A stretch of 64,000 nucleotides of DNA from Hydrangea macrophylla. Its lineage: Eukaryota; Streptophyta; Magnoliopsida; Cornales; Hydrangeaceae. Shown here piece after piece: positions 23,816 through 34,810 of the stretch (position 1 is its first letter; every line of letters starts with the position of its first letter). The position numbers were made by a program, and so were the translations under genes. The stretch is taken from positions 10,655,218 through 10,719,217 of the forward strand of contig CM066982.1 of assembly GCA_033977485.1 (NCBI GenBank). The letters are read 5' to 3'. Under the pieces are notes generated by a model. The model worked only from the letters and a program-made list of their open reading frames with translations. It ran no database searches and was not told the origin of the DNA.

Positions 23816-24174
23816 TCATATGTTAAACCACGAATCAAAGTTGAAAACCAATCTCTGTAGGTAGCAATCGATTAGAACCAGTGGCAATCGATTTTCCAAT
23901 CGATTGGTAAAAGAAATTTTATGGCAATCAATTGGATAGGAAGGCAATCAATTGGGATGGTGTCACGTAATGAATTCAGGTCAGCAAGATGGAAATCGAT
24001 TGGGATACAAGGCAATCTATTGTTGGTAACCAAAAAGTGGCAATCGATTGAGTTAAGAGGGCAATCGATTGGTACAAAAAGTTTCCCAACAGAAGGGTGA
24101 GGGCTTACAAGTATACATGAACGAATACCAACTCTTATTTATTAATATACACTCCCAAAATACAGGGTATTAAA

Positions 24175-26760
24175 TTTGCTCTTTTATAGATGAAAGAAAA
24201 ATAATAAAGGGTGAATCAATTAGAAGTCCCTAATAGTGACTGTAATCCAAGAACAGTTTAGCCCTTTTTATTTCAACTGATAATAAGGACATAAGTTTTT
24301 GAATTGTTTGGCATTGAGTCCATTTTAAAACTAAATATAAGGTTATTGACAAATTTTCCCATTTCACACACGTAGAACATGCTGTTTTGCCACCTCAGCA
24401 CATGTTTCAAGGCAGTTTTTTTCCAAGCTTTAAAATGGCATAACTTTCAAACCACAACTATATTTTGAATAAAATTTATGTACCTGTAATTTAGAAGAAA
24501 AAATCTATCAAACAAGATTCATAATGACTATGAAAAAAAGGAAAAAAAATCATGTCTTTGTCGGACCAATATAAAATGTCACTGTCTTTGCGACAGTGAG
24601 ATGCTATTATCTTTGAAAAAAAAACCTTTTGTCTTTGATGATATGTTACTGTCTTTACCTGGAAAGTATTGTAAGGCAATAATATCTGTAAATTGGCCAT
24701 AATTTTGCGATTATTTGGTCAATTTGAAGCAATGCTACTATCGACGACATGTTATTGTCTATTTTGTGCAATACAATGTCACTTATCTTTGACGATATGT
24801 TATTATTTTTACTTGAGCAGTAACGTAAAGGCTGTAACATCTAAAAAGTGGCCATATTTTGTATTTTTTGCGATAGTGACATGTCCTTATAGTTGAAAAA
24901 TGTTTTGTATTTGATGACATGTCTTTACCCTGGGCAGTATTGTGAAGGCAGTAACATCTGTAAATTGGCCATATTTTTGCTATTATTTGGTCAATTTGAA
25001 AAAATGTCACTGTCTTTACCTGGGTAACACTATAAAGACAGTATCATCTGCTAACATGACAATAACTTTGCAATTCTCTGACCGTTTTGGAAATTTTTTT
25101 GAAGGTAATTTTTCAAGATCTACACAATGGAAGTGTCGATTTTACAAAATATATTTTTTTTGATATCCACTGTTGACCTGCAAAATTTTGAAATTTTTTT
25201 TTGAAGATTTTAATAGTCAATATGCATCTTGTTTCGTAGATTTTGCTTTGTAGATCATGGATATATAAATTTTTTTTTATCGAAAATCGATTTGTAATTT
25301 GAAACTTATGGCATTTTAATTATTGAAAAACTTAAAAAATAAAAAATAAAATAAAATAAAATAAAAATAACATGTTTTGGGAAGCGTATAGGTTTGTTGC
25401 TGAAAATATGGAAAGAGACACGATAAGAGCATTTTAGGGTCATTTTGGTCGAAAAAAAAACTTAACGCCTTTGGCAAGAAAAAATTGTGTGGACTGATCT
25501 TGGATTTTGATACACACATATATATATATATATATATCAGAGAGCTATGACCAATAGACTCAATAATAAAAACATATTCCTTAAATCATTCCTCTCATAG
25601 GGAAATTCACTTTTGAATTGATTATCAAATCACTACACGAGCATGCAAAAAAAAAATTACATGCAAGTTTTCATACCATATATAGAATCTCTGCAGTACT
25701 TCTCTACCATTTTTTTCAATCATCATCTCCATCGCCATCCTTCTCTATCGGTATCATTACTTTCTATCGTCGTTGTTACAAATAAATAGATGCTCCAACC
25801 AATCGTTGTAAGATTGCTATACTAGAATTTGGCTTTAGGGTCTAGGGATTTGTAAAGGCAGTAACATCTGTAAAATATTAGCCATAATTTTGCTATTATT
25901 TGGTCGATTTGAATAAATGTCACTGTCTTTGTCTTTACCTGGGCAACACTATAAAGACAATATCATATGCTAAAATGACCATAAGTTTGTGATTCTTTAG
26001 CCACCTTGAATATTTTTTTATTTGGGGTAATTTTTCGAGATCTAAGTAATGGAAGTGTCGATTTTACAAAAAATATTTTTTTCAATATCCGTTTTTGAGT
26101 TGCAAAATTTGGAATTTTTTTTTTGAAGAATTAGTCAATATGCATCTTGTTTTGTAGATCTTGTTTTGTAGATCATGGATATATAATATTTATCGAAAAT
26201 CAATTTGTAATTTGAAAATTATGGCATTTTAAAGATTGAAAAACTTGTAAAAAAAAACACAGTTTTGTAAAGCGTACATGTTAGTTGCTTAAAATATGGA
26301 AAGAGAGACATTAATAATAGCATTTTAGGGTTATTTTGGTCCCAAAAGATCTCAAGGCTTTTGGCATGAAAAAAAATGTGTGGACTAATCTTGGATTTTG
26401 AACCATATATATTCAAGAGCTATGGCCAGTAGACCCAACAATAAAAACATATTCCTTAAATCACTCCTCTCATATGGAAATTCACTTTTGAATTGATTAT
26501 CAAATCACTACATGAGCATGAAAAAAAAACTTTACATGCAAGTTTGATTCCATGGAATCTCGGCAGTGCTTCTCCACCATTTTTCTCCATCATCATCTCC
26601 ATCGCCATCCTTCTCTGTCGACATCATTACTTTTTGTCGTCATCGTCATTGCAAATAAATAGATGCCCTAACCAATCATCGCAAGATCGCTATACTGAAA
26701 TTTGGATTTTATCATTGATCTTGCCGGATACACTTCCATTATCGACTTGGTCATGAACGA
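24175..26760. repeat. Direct tandem duplication of about 0.9 kb plus smaller units
   Basis: Copy 1 (about 24943-25841) and copy 2 (about 25853-26708) share the same order of landmarks. These are GGCAGTAACATCTGTAAA, CACTGTCTTTACCTGGG, a GAAGTGTCGATTTTACAAAA stretch, CATTTTAGGGT, GAAATTCACTTTTGAATTG and an ATCATCATCTCCATCGCC stretch. Upstream, 24555-24945 holds about three shorter repeats of the first landmark (unit near 100 bp or longer). No protein is encoded: all frames are short. The left part, 24175-24555, shows nothing recognisable. Confidence 0.85.
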
Positions 26761-26800
26761 CAACAAAACATGCCTTTAATGACCAATAATGTCGTCACTA

Positions 26801-28937
26801 TGTCACGACCCATCTCGCAAATGTGCGGAAATAGGACACGTGGCATACCACCAAGGCTCATCCAACCATTAAACTACTATACGTAGTAGAAAAGAACTTT
26901 AGAAAATATTAACCTCCGAGTTGTAAAAACCGTATAAATTTGAAAACGTTATTATATTTTGAATCGGATGAATATATGTTAAAAGGGATCCCAAAGGTAC
27001 CCTAAGAACCAATCAAAACATTTAAAATAATTCCGGAAGGTAAAGAAAAATATTTCTGGCAGGGGGCATTTCGACCGGTCGAATGACCCCATTCAACCGG
27101 TCGAATGACCCTTTAGCAGAATCCTGCACAAAGCTGTAGAATTTTTCCTAAGACACCAAACAACCTTCCTTCCTTTCATTCTACCAATACATGTTTGCAC
27201 TTTAAACTTCACAATCTATACTAGCCTTTCAAGAACATCACTAATACATAGTAATCCACGAAAAGAAACAATAACAGAACAAGTTAAGGCTTGTTTGGCT
27301 TTAAAACATAAAAATTCTATTACATGCCTCCAAAATACGAGTTTGAAAAGTTAAACATTCAAAACACAAATCCATGAGTTCGGATTCATTACAACATAAC
27401 CAAAAGTAGTTTTACAACTTATTACAGCGTTCTAAGTCATTCCAAACCTTCCAAGTTGAAGTTAATAGTTCTAACTTCTCAAAATTTCATTTTACATTAT
27501 TTGGAATTGAAAACAAAACATATACAAAAGAAGGATTCTCGTCGCTCCCGCGGTATCACTCCTCACACTTCTTTTTCCCTTTCTTCCTTTCACCTGCAAT
27601 GGAGTAATGCTCCACTGCTCAGCTATATGCTGAGTGCACAATTCTGAACATATGCTTATATGACAATTCATGCATTAAACATCTAAATCACATCAAATAC
27701 TCTCTAGGGAGAGAGACACGCATTCATCCAGTATAACGGCAAGCCCAAAGTCTATCAACCGCGATGCCAATGGCAAGCTCAGAGTCTATCAACTATTGTA
27801 CCCAACTGCTCTGGCAGGGTCGGTTCCTAAACCAAGCAAGTAGTCGTCGCTACTGTAACTCTCAAATATTGAGAGGCGTACCCTGGCATGAACTTGTATC
27901 AAACTCCCCTTTGACCCACATAGACACATAGCATGCCCATATAATCACATATACGTGCTTTCATGGTATTTTCATATACATAACTAAATGGCCTACTTAA
28001 TATATGAATTTCGCCCAAATCCAAAATATCAAGTCCGATAATTAAAACATGAAATTCCCTATAATTCATAGGCTTAGAATTCATACATCGTGCGATAGTC
28101 CTATAATTTTGAAGAATGAACTACGAGACTAATCAAACGTGATATCTTGAATTTCAAGCGATTCCTACAAGTTTACACGTGTTTTCCCAAAATTCCAACA
28201 TTGATTTTTATAAAACCTTAACCAAACAAGTCCTAAGAGATATCAAAACGTAGCTATTACCTTGGGGAATCCGAATATGAATTTTGGTTGAACACAAACG
28301 AGCAGAAGTCCGTCGATTTGCGTCGGCAAGCTCTAAACTCCCAAAACTCCCAAATCCTCCCTTTTGATTTTGAAATTAGAAAAGTTGTAATGAAGAAAAT
28401 ATCTTGGAACTTCTATATATAGGCAACACTCTCGAAAATTGTGTTTACCTCCCCACGAGTTCTTGAAACTCCTAATTAACTCCTGAAACGTCGCACACGT
28501 CCCATTTTATTACTTCACCAGTGAAAATTATCAAGTACAAAAGTTTTTGACTAAGTTTTCGTTTGTCGCCGTAAAAACATCCGAAACTAATTTCTGTGGA
28601 ATCTCTAGATAACCTACCCTTTTCATGAAACACATCCTATCAGTTATTATTAAAGACAATCCAAATGACCTTAAACAATATCAATACATGCAGAAAATAT
28701 ACTACACAGATAAATTTACTATTTATAATTTACCAGATAGCCAAATAACATTTCATCCACATAAATGTCATTTAATCACACCAATGTCTCAATGATTACC
28801 GAATCACCGTGTCCTTACTCGACACCTTCCGTTGACCACAGTCAACCATTTATCTCAATTATTAATACACATTAATAATTTGACATGTTACCACAACGTT
28901 GTATTAAAAGCATGTAAATTCTGGAACAAGTGTGACA
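26801..28937 (-). mobile_element. Solo LTR, diverged element B family, TSD CACTA/CATTA
   Basis: A 2137-bp LTR in - orientation. Its left end (TGTCACGACCCATC) is the reverse complement of the element B LTR end, and its right end is the LTR start, which on the - strand reads TGTCACACTTGTTCC. Flanking 5-mers are CACTA (26796-26800) and CATTA (28938-28942), one transition apart. A TATA-like box is at 28414-28421. In place of the CAGTCGACTG array it carries TTCGACCGGTCGAA palindromes near the same end. It sits in DNA rich in GTCACTAA words. Confidence 0.85.
27070..27105. repeat. Paired 14-bp palindromes, TTCGACCGGTCGAA type
   Basis: TTCGACCGGTCGAA at 27070-27083 and TTCAACCGGTCGAA at 27092-27105 start 22 bp apart. 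They occupy the LTR position (about 265-305 bp from the 3' end) that carries CAGTCGACTG pairs in related LTRs. Confidence 0.9.
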
Positions 28938-28942
28938 CATTA

Positions 28943-29640
28943 TAAGTTACCTTTTCATCACTAAAGAAATTTATTGATGAACTAAATCTCGTCACTAGGT
29001 GGTCACTTAACGTCGTTGCTAATACTATTTAGTGACCAATAGAGGGTTTCGTCACTGAACCCTTAATTTAAGGTATAAAACTCCTTGGTCACGAATAATA
29101 GGCCTTTAGTTATGACATAGTTGGTCACAAAATAAAAGATAAAATTGTCACTAAATCAAGGATTGTCGTCACTGAAATCCATTTTTCAAGATACATAGTA
29201 ATGAGGAGGCGGGAAATCAGCAATGGTGATGAGAAGGGGGGGAGGGGGTGGGCGTGAAACTTATGGATTAGGACAAAGTCAATGATTAATGTTTAAGCAC
29301 CCAAAATAAATGAAATCTGAAATACCAAAATATTTGTTGTGTTACTAATTTGTGCTTTAAAATCTTTTCATTGGGTGGGAAATTTCCCACCACTAATTTT
29401 GTGATGATCTTATATGAACTTGTTAGAAATTTTACTATTTCCTAACAATTAATGATGAGGTCGACTTTCTGGACTAAATGTACATTTTTTGTGATTGAAT
29501 TTTCTTCATCAAAGAAAAGTTGGTCACAAATATTTAAAGAATTTGATCACTGACTTTACCTTAATCCATAAGTTTCATCCTACCCACCTTCACACCCACC
29601 CACCCGCTCGCCCGCCCACCCAATTATCATCACCTACATT
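28943..29640. repeat. GTCAC-rich segment and fold-back repeat (probable DNA transposon remnant)
   Basis: 28950-29180 repeats words such as CGTCACTA, GGTCAC and TTCGTCACT in both orientations, as do subterminal regions of plant DNA transposons. Arms at about 29205-29290 and 29545-29630 are inverted copies (GTGATGA, G-rich tract, GTGAAACTTATGGATTA and its complement). A related arm end appears at about 53140-53205 (ATTATCATCACT, TTACTTTTCCTAAA). No transposase is seen, so the class is open. Confidence 0.6.
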
Positions 29641-31743
29641 ACTTTTCCTAAATATTTGAGAGGTGGAACGAATTTTTCAATGTTATCTGATAAACAAAAA
29701 GAATAGTGTTCTTGAAAAAGAATTTTTGAAGATAGTTTATATAGACAAAGAACGAAATTATAGCTCATATTTTCTTCATGAAAATAACTTAAAGCTTTTA
29801 ACTTTAGTACATGAGTTGAAAATAACAGAAATGTCTATTAGGAAATATTTGTTATTTAAATTGACACAGCACCAAAGTTTCAATTAGCATTGAGTTATTA
29901 GCCTCTACACATCTACATAAAGTAGTTATGCTCGATGAAAATATCTTTCTTAAATGAAACTACGGTCCTTTGGTTATTAGTCCAAAATCTAAGACTTATT
30001 TGGCTAGAGATTACCCAAACAGTTCTATTAAATAGTAATCCTCACATTTTTTGATCCAAAATACCCTTTAAATTCCCTTAAGTGATATAGTCACCCTTTT
30101 TATGGTAACTATCAGTTCAAATTTGAAAACCTTAAAAGGATATCGAATTTTATGGCTTGTTTCTCCCTCTTCTTCCTCATTTGTCAAATTTGTAACCATT
30201 TATTCCTATTTTAGCTTGGTTCTAAAGAAAGCAGCAAAGCCTGCCATTAGAGTTTGTAAACTTCATAAAGCATTTGTAATAAATTTTTTTTTTATGAAAT
30301 TTCAAAATATGGATATGTTAGTGCCCTAATCCATTGTTATGGGAAAGAAAGATTTGTGAAATCTCACAAAACAAGTTTTGAGAAATTTTACAAACAAAGT
30401 TTTGGAATTTAATGTTTCTGTCAACTATCAATGAAATATGATTTTCGCTGTTCAAAAAAAAAGTTTGGGAATTTAATAATGGGTTTTTTTTTTGTTATAA
30501 ATCCCTTGTTTATGCAGTTTTTGAGCCATAGGTTCATGCCAAATACTAATTTCGTATAGAGTCCTTCAACATCTTTTTTGTACAAATATGCCTTGCATTA
30601 ATTCACGCACAATAATTAAAAGATAGAATATTTAAAGGGGTTTGAAAATTTAATGTCCAACAAAATTAATTCATCCACAATAATAGGGAATGAAATTAGA
30701 ATATTTATCTTTTCCATTTACTCAATTTGACTTTCAATTTTTGATTCATTTAAGGAGAATGCTCCCTTTTTTTTTTTTTTTTTTTTTTTGTGCTGAATCT
30801 CAACTCTCAAGCATGGAATAAAAATTTTCGTGCTTTGGAAAATTTTTATTTCTTAGGATTTTAATTTATACTATACAAAAAACTCAAGTCGGTTAAATGT
30901 TTTCGTGAAAATCACGAAACATATCAAGGCATTCCAAAATTCACAAAAAGTATGTATGCTTTGAATTTTGAATGTGTTGTGAAATTAACAAAAAACTCGT
31001 GCTGAATGCATTTTGGATTTTCAAATTACATAAAATCTAGTTGAATATTTCATGAAACTTACTAAACGTGTGTGTATTATACTCTCTAGACATTTAACGA
31101 ATGTCAAATCTACAAAGGTATAGTATTTTGAATGTCTTGTGAATTTCAAAAAAGTCCAGTTGAGTATAATTGTTGACCATAGTTTGGGTTTTTGACAAAA
31201 CTTCGACAAATTTTTCTCTAGAATAGATCGTGAAATTCACAAAAGAAGTTTTTCACATTTAGAATGGATTGTGAAATTCACAAAAGTATCAAGTTGTCCA
31301 TTGAATATAGTTTTTTTTCTTAAATCGATCTCTAGTATGAATTAAAGATTGAAAAGCAATTGTAATAGAAAATTGATTTTGTTTATATGATGTTCTGGTC
31401 AAATCAACACTTGTAGTCCTATCAAAACGATGAAGACGCACACTCAATGACACCATTGATCCAATTTTGACGAAAGAATTTCATACATGTGAACTTATTT
31501 TGAGAGATGTCTACTACATGTATTTGCTGGTAAAAATGATTTGATTGTTCTTCTATTGATGACGGAAATGGAGAAGGAGACAGATAGAAAATGGAGATTG
31601 AGAAGGATATAGGGATTACTTATCTGAAATTCAAAATTATGAAGTATTTAGAATCTATTTTTTAAATAACTTTGATCTACATTTGGTATAAAAATTACTA
31701 ATGAGTGTCATATGTTATGTTGCTTTATTTTTTAGTGCAAAAA
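29641..31743. other. AT-rich intergenic DNA with GTGAAATTCACAAA repeats
   Basis: No gene is supported. A poly-T run lies at about 30769-30790. Between 30900 and 31290 a near-palindromic word (TTGTGAAATTCACAAAA and variants) recurs at about 30904, 30976, 31137, 31229 and 31269, in a loosely repeated background. The right limit is the sharp junction with element B sequence. Confidence 0.55.
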
Positions 31744-32413
31744 ATTAATTGAATTTGCGTACAACAACGGATTTCAATCAAGTATTGGTATGGCACCATA
31801 TGAAGCTTTGTATGGCCGTAAGTGTCGATCACCGGTTTGTTGGACCGAGGTGGGAGAAAGAAAGTTGTTAGGACCTGAGTTAATACAGGTGACTACTGAG
31901 AATGTGAAATTGATTCAGGAACGTCTTAAGGTAGCTCAGAGTTGATACAAGAGCTATGCGGACTCTAAACGACGACCGATGAATTTTGAAGTGGGAAATT
32001 TTGTATACCTGCGAGTATCGCCTTCGAAAGGCATTGTACGATTTGGAAAGAGGGGAAAGCTCAATCCAAGATTTATAGGACCTTTTGAGATCCTAGAGAG
32101 AGTAGGCCCAGTGGCTTATCGATTGGCCTTGTCATCAGAGTTGGAACATGTGCATAACGTATTTTACGTATCGATGTCGAGACGTTGTATGAGTGATACG
32201 AGTAAGATCATAGTATCTGAACCGCTGCAGAATCAGGGAGACTTGACTTATGTGGAACAACCGGTAGAGATTCTAGATCGAAAAGAACAAGTCTTAAGAA
32301 CTTAAATGATTTCGATGGTGAAGGTATTATGGCGTAGTCACACTGTTGAAGAGGCTACGTGGGAAAGTGAGGAAGACATGAGGAATGAGTATCTGTACCT
32401 GTTCGACGTATGA
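31744..32413 (+). pseudogene. Element B pol 3' end, truncated duplicate (integrase C-terminus and chromodomain)
   Basis: The fragment starts within integrase (GMAPYEALYGRKCRSP) and runs through the SH3-like region (FEVGNFVYLRVSPSKG) to the chromodomain-like tail (SHTVEEATWESEEDM) and the stop at 32411-32413. Only two stops lie inside it (TGA after VAQS near 31944, and TAA at 32303-32305). It keeps CAG, CGA and TGG codons where the full copy has TAG, TGA and TAG, so it is a useful less-damaged comparison. It has no start and cannot act alone. Confidence 0.9.
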
Positions 32414-32969
32414 GGTATAAGTTTGGGGACAAACTTCCTTTTTGGAGGGGAGAGTTGTCATACCCGTTCCAGAAATTTATGATTTTGAAAATGCATAATT
32501 TGAGATTTTGAAATTATTCATGCTATTAATAATTTGAGTTGAGGTTGACGGTGAGTCAACGGTAAGGTGTCAGTGAGGACACGGGAACATGGCAGTTCAT
32601 ATTGCATGGGCATGAGTAAATGGCATTTATATGATTTAAATGTTATTTGACTTTATCTAGTATTCCTGTGAATAGTAATTATACCCGTGTAGTATAATTC
32701 TGGTATTTTGGATACTTTAGTATATCATTTTGAGAACTGTGGTGAGAACGTGAGTGATACGTTAATTTAAAAAGGTAGGTTTCATAGAGATTCCACAGAA
32801 TATAGTTTTCGGATGTTATTTTGGACCCAAACGAAACCTAGTCGAAAACTTTTAAAATTTATAGTTTTCACTCGTAAAGTTATAAAATGGACGTGTGCGA
32901 CGTTTCATGGGTTAATTAGAAGTTTGAGGAACTCGTGTGGAGGTAAACGCGATTTTCGAAGAGTTCTTC

Positions 32970-32977
32970 TATAAATA
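32970..32977 (+). promoter_or_regulatory. LTR TATA box (element B)
   Basis: TATAAATA lies about 515 bp into the LTR, followed by a G-rich run and CTCATCCAAAACTC. The same sequence occurs at 39843-39850 in the downstream LTR. It likely sets the transcription start of the element near 33000, which puts the palindrome array about 1.1 kb downstream, in the transcribed part. Confidence 0.65.
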
Positions 32978-34088
32978 GGTGGGGGGTGAGATTTTATTCT
33001 CATCCAAAACTCACAAATATCTAGAAGAGGAGAGAGAAGGGAGATTGAGCCAACGGGCTTTGTGACGCCGATCGACGACCGTTCGTCCGTCAGATTTTTT
33101 CCAAATTCAAGATTTGAACTCGTGGAGGTAAGATCTACATTTTGATACTACTTAGGCCATGTTTGGCTAATTTTTGTAAAAATCTTAATTTTAGACTTTT
33201 GGGGAAAACCCAGTAAAACTTGTAGGAATCGTCTTAAATTTAGAATCCGATGTTTAATTAGTCCCCTAAATGATCCTTCAAAGTTTGAAGAGATTCGCAC
33301 GAGGTATGAATTCTAGATCTATGAAATATATGGATTTTCATGTTTTGAACATCAACTTTGATATTCTTGGATCCGGGCAAAATTTATGTATTAGTTAGGC
33401 CCGTTAATTATGCACGTGAAATTATATAAAAAGCACGCATAACTATTTATGTGAGCATGTTATGTGTCTACTTGGGTCAAAAGGGAGTTTGGAGCAAATT
33501 CATCCGGGTAAGCTCCTCGAACCTTGAGGATTATGATTGTGATTGTAATGGAATTGGAATTGTGGTTGTGTCTGGATTAGAGGTGGGCCCAACCAGGACA
33601 CGGTACCTGGTATGGAGGAAGGCCCAACTAGTGTACGAGATGCGTGGGAGAGGTGGGCCTCCTAAGGCATCGACCGGATGAATGCATACCACTCACCCTA
33701 GAGACTATTTCTATGTGTTTTAGATGCTTAAACCATGAACTGTCATATATGCATACATTTAGAATTGTGCACTCAGCATATAGCTGAGCAGTGGAGATGT
33801 ACTCCATTGCAGGTAAGAAGAAAGACAAGAAGAAGCGTGAGGAGTGAGGCCGTGGAATGCTGGGGAATCAATTGTTTATATTTTTTTGTTCTACTCCGAA
33901 CTTGTAATAATAACCTTGAATTCGTAGTACGTTGTAATATAATCCGAACTTAGATTTAGTACTTGTAATCCCTAGTAAACGCTCTTGTATTTATGTTTTG
34001 AATGATGGAGTATAGTGGTTATATGTTGGTTTAAAATTGGAAGAACCTTGAGTGGGAAAGCTACAGTTTTGGGTTTGCTGATAGAAAT

Positions 34089-34376
34089 CAGTCGACTGGT
34101 TCTTGATCCAGTCGACTGGATCTTTGTGTTGAACTGGTTACTGCTTGTTTCGTCTGAGGTTCAGTCGACTGGGTTGAGAAAACAGTCGACTGGATGGAGC
34201 CCCAGGCCATGACATTCTGCTGGATTAGGGTACCGTCGACTGGACATTTTCAGTCGACTGATAATTTTAAGCACCAGTCGACTGGGTCCCCGACACAGTC
34301 GACTGGATGAGCTGTTATATTTTGAACCTTATATGTTTGAGATCACCAGTCGACCGGGCCCTCGATCAGTCGACTG
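34089..34376. repeat. Palindrome array, CAGTCGACTG type (middle LTR)
   Basis: Ten palindromes (eight perfect, two with one mismatch) start at 34089, 34109, 34162, 34183, 34233, 34251, 34274, 34296, 34347 and 34367. They form five pairs with internal steps of 20, 21, 18, 22 and 20 bp. Successive pairs start 73, 71, 41 and 73 bp apart. Intervening sequence is not itself a simple repeat. Confidence 0.95.
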
Positions 34377-34612
34377 GACCTCTGTTTTCAAAATTGTTTT
34401 CTTTTGATCAGATTCAACTGGCCAATTTTTTTTTTTACTCTGATTCTATTGGATTTTTCAACTCAGAGGGCAATGTTTCCTAAAGTTTTAAATTACTCAG
34501 GGTTGTTTTAAAGTTCTTTCCGCTGCGTATAGTTATATGATGTTTGGATGAGCCTTGGTGGCATGCCACGTGTTCTATTTCCACGCGTAGTGGGATGGGT
34601 CGTGACATTTAT

Positions 34613-34624
34613 TGGTATCAGAGC
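34613..34624 (+). other. Primer binding site, tRNA-iMet type (element B)
   Basis: TGGTATCAGAGC begins 5 bp after the LTR end, complementary to the initiator Met tRNA. It is the expected primer for chromovirus reverse transcription. Confidence 0.93.
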
Positions 34625-34810
34625 TATAGATAACAAAACTTTGGGAACGTTCGACGACGAATAGAGTGTTGAGTGAATTGCCACTTGTTCTAGATTGCAT
34701 CCATACATATTAGAGATGTTTGATGCATATGTATGTTCTTTTATATACATGATATTGTTATTGTTGTACATGCATAGTGTTTATGCATTGAGAATTACAG
34801 GGTTGTAATC

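Larger units (their letters stand above)
9669..24174 (-). mobile_element. Tekay/Del-like Ty3/gypsy element A with nested insertions
   Basis: Two LTRs of one family flank an internal region read on the - strand: 3' LTR at 9669-13588 and 5' LTR at 19756-24174. The internal region carries a tRNA-iMet primer site (19736-19748), an acidic leader reading frame, gag with two zinc knuckles, and pol ending in a chromodomain-like tail at 13641. LTR ends match (TGTAATACCC start, CATGACA end), although the outer end of the 5' LTR has decayed to TATTAAA. Both LTRs are enlarged by insertions: a + strand LTR fragment in one and a solo LTR of another family in the other. Many stops and frame changes mark an old copy. 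Confidence 0.88.
19756..24174 (-). repeat. 5' LTR of element A, carrying a nested solo LTR
   Basis: The LTR ends with CATGACA (reverse strand of 19756-19762) and starts, read on the - strand, near 24174 with a decayed TGTAATACCC. Without the 2107-bp solo LTR and one copy of its target duplication it is about 2.3 kb. It contains two CAATCGATTG arrays (about 21060-21265 and 23865-24080), a TATA/CT-microsatellite zone (21600-21650) and a short tandem repeat (20434-20748). Confidence 0.82.
32456..34607 (+). repeat. Element B LTR (middle copy), 2152 bp
   Basis: The LTR begins TGTCATACCC and ends GGTCGTGACA, preceded by a purine tract (GGAGGGGAGAGT) and followed by the iMet primer site at 34613. 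It has a TATA box (32970-32977) and a palindrome array (34089-34376). It is about 10 bp longer than the 39329 copy and differs only at scattered bases. Short frames inside (for example at 33451 and 34015) are repeated in the other LTR and are not genes. Confidence 0.95.

Noticed and set aside
33451..34212. Repeated small frames in the element B LTR (about 65-76 codons), also at 40311-41072
   Set aside because: Identical frames occur in both LTRs, have no recognised domain and overlap promoter, leader and palindrome sequence, so they are by-products of LTR sequence.
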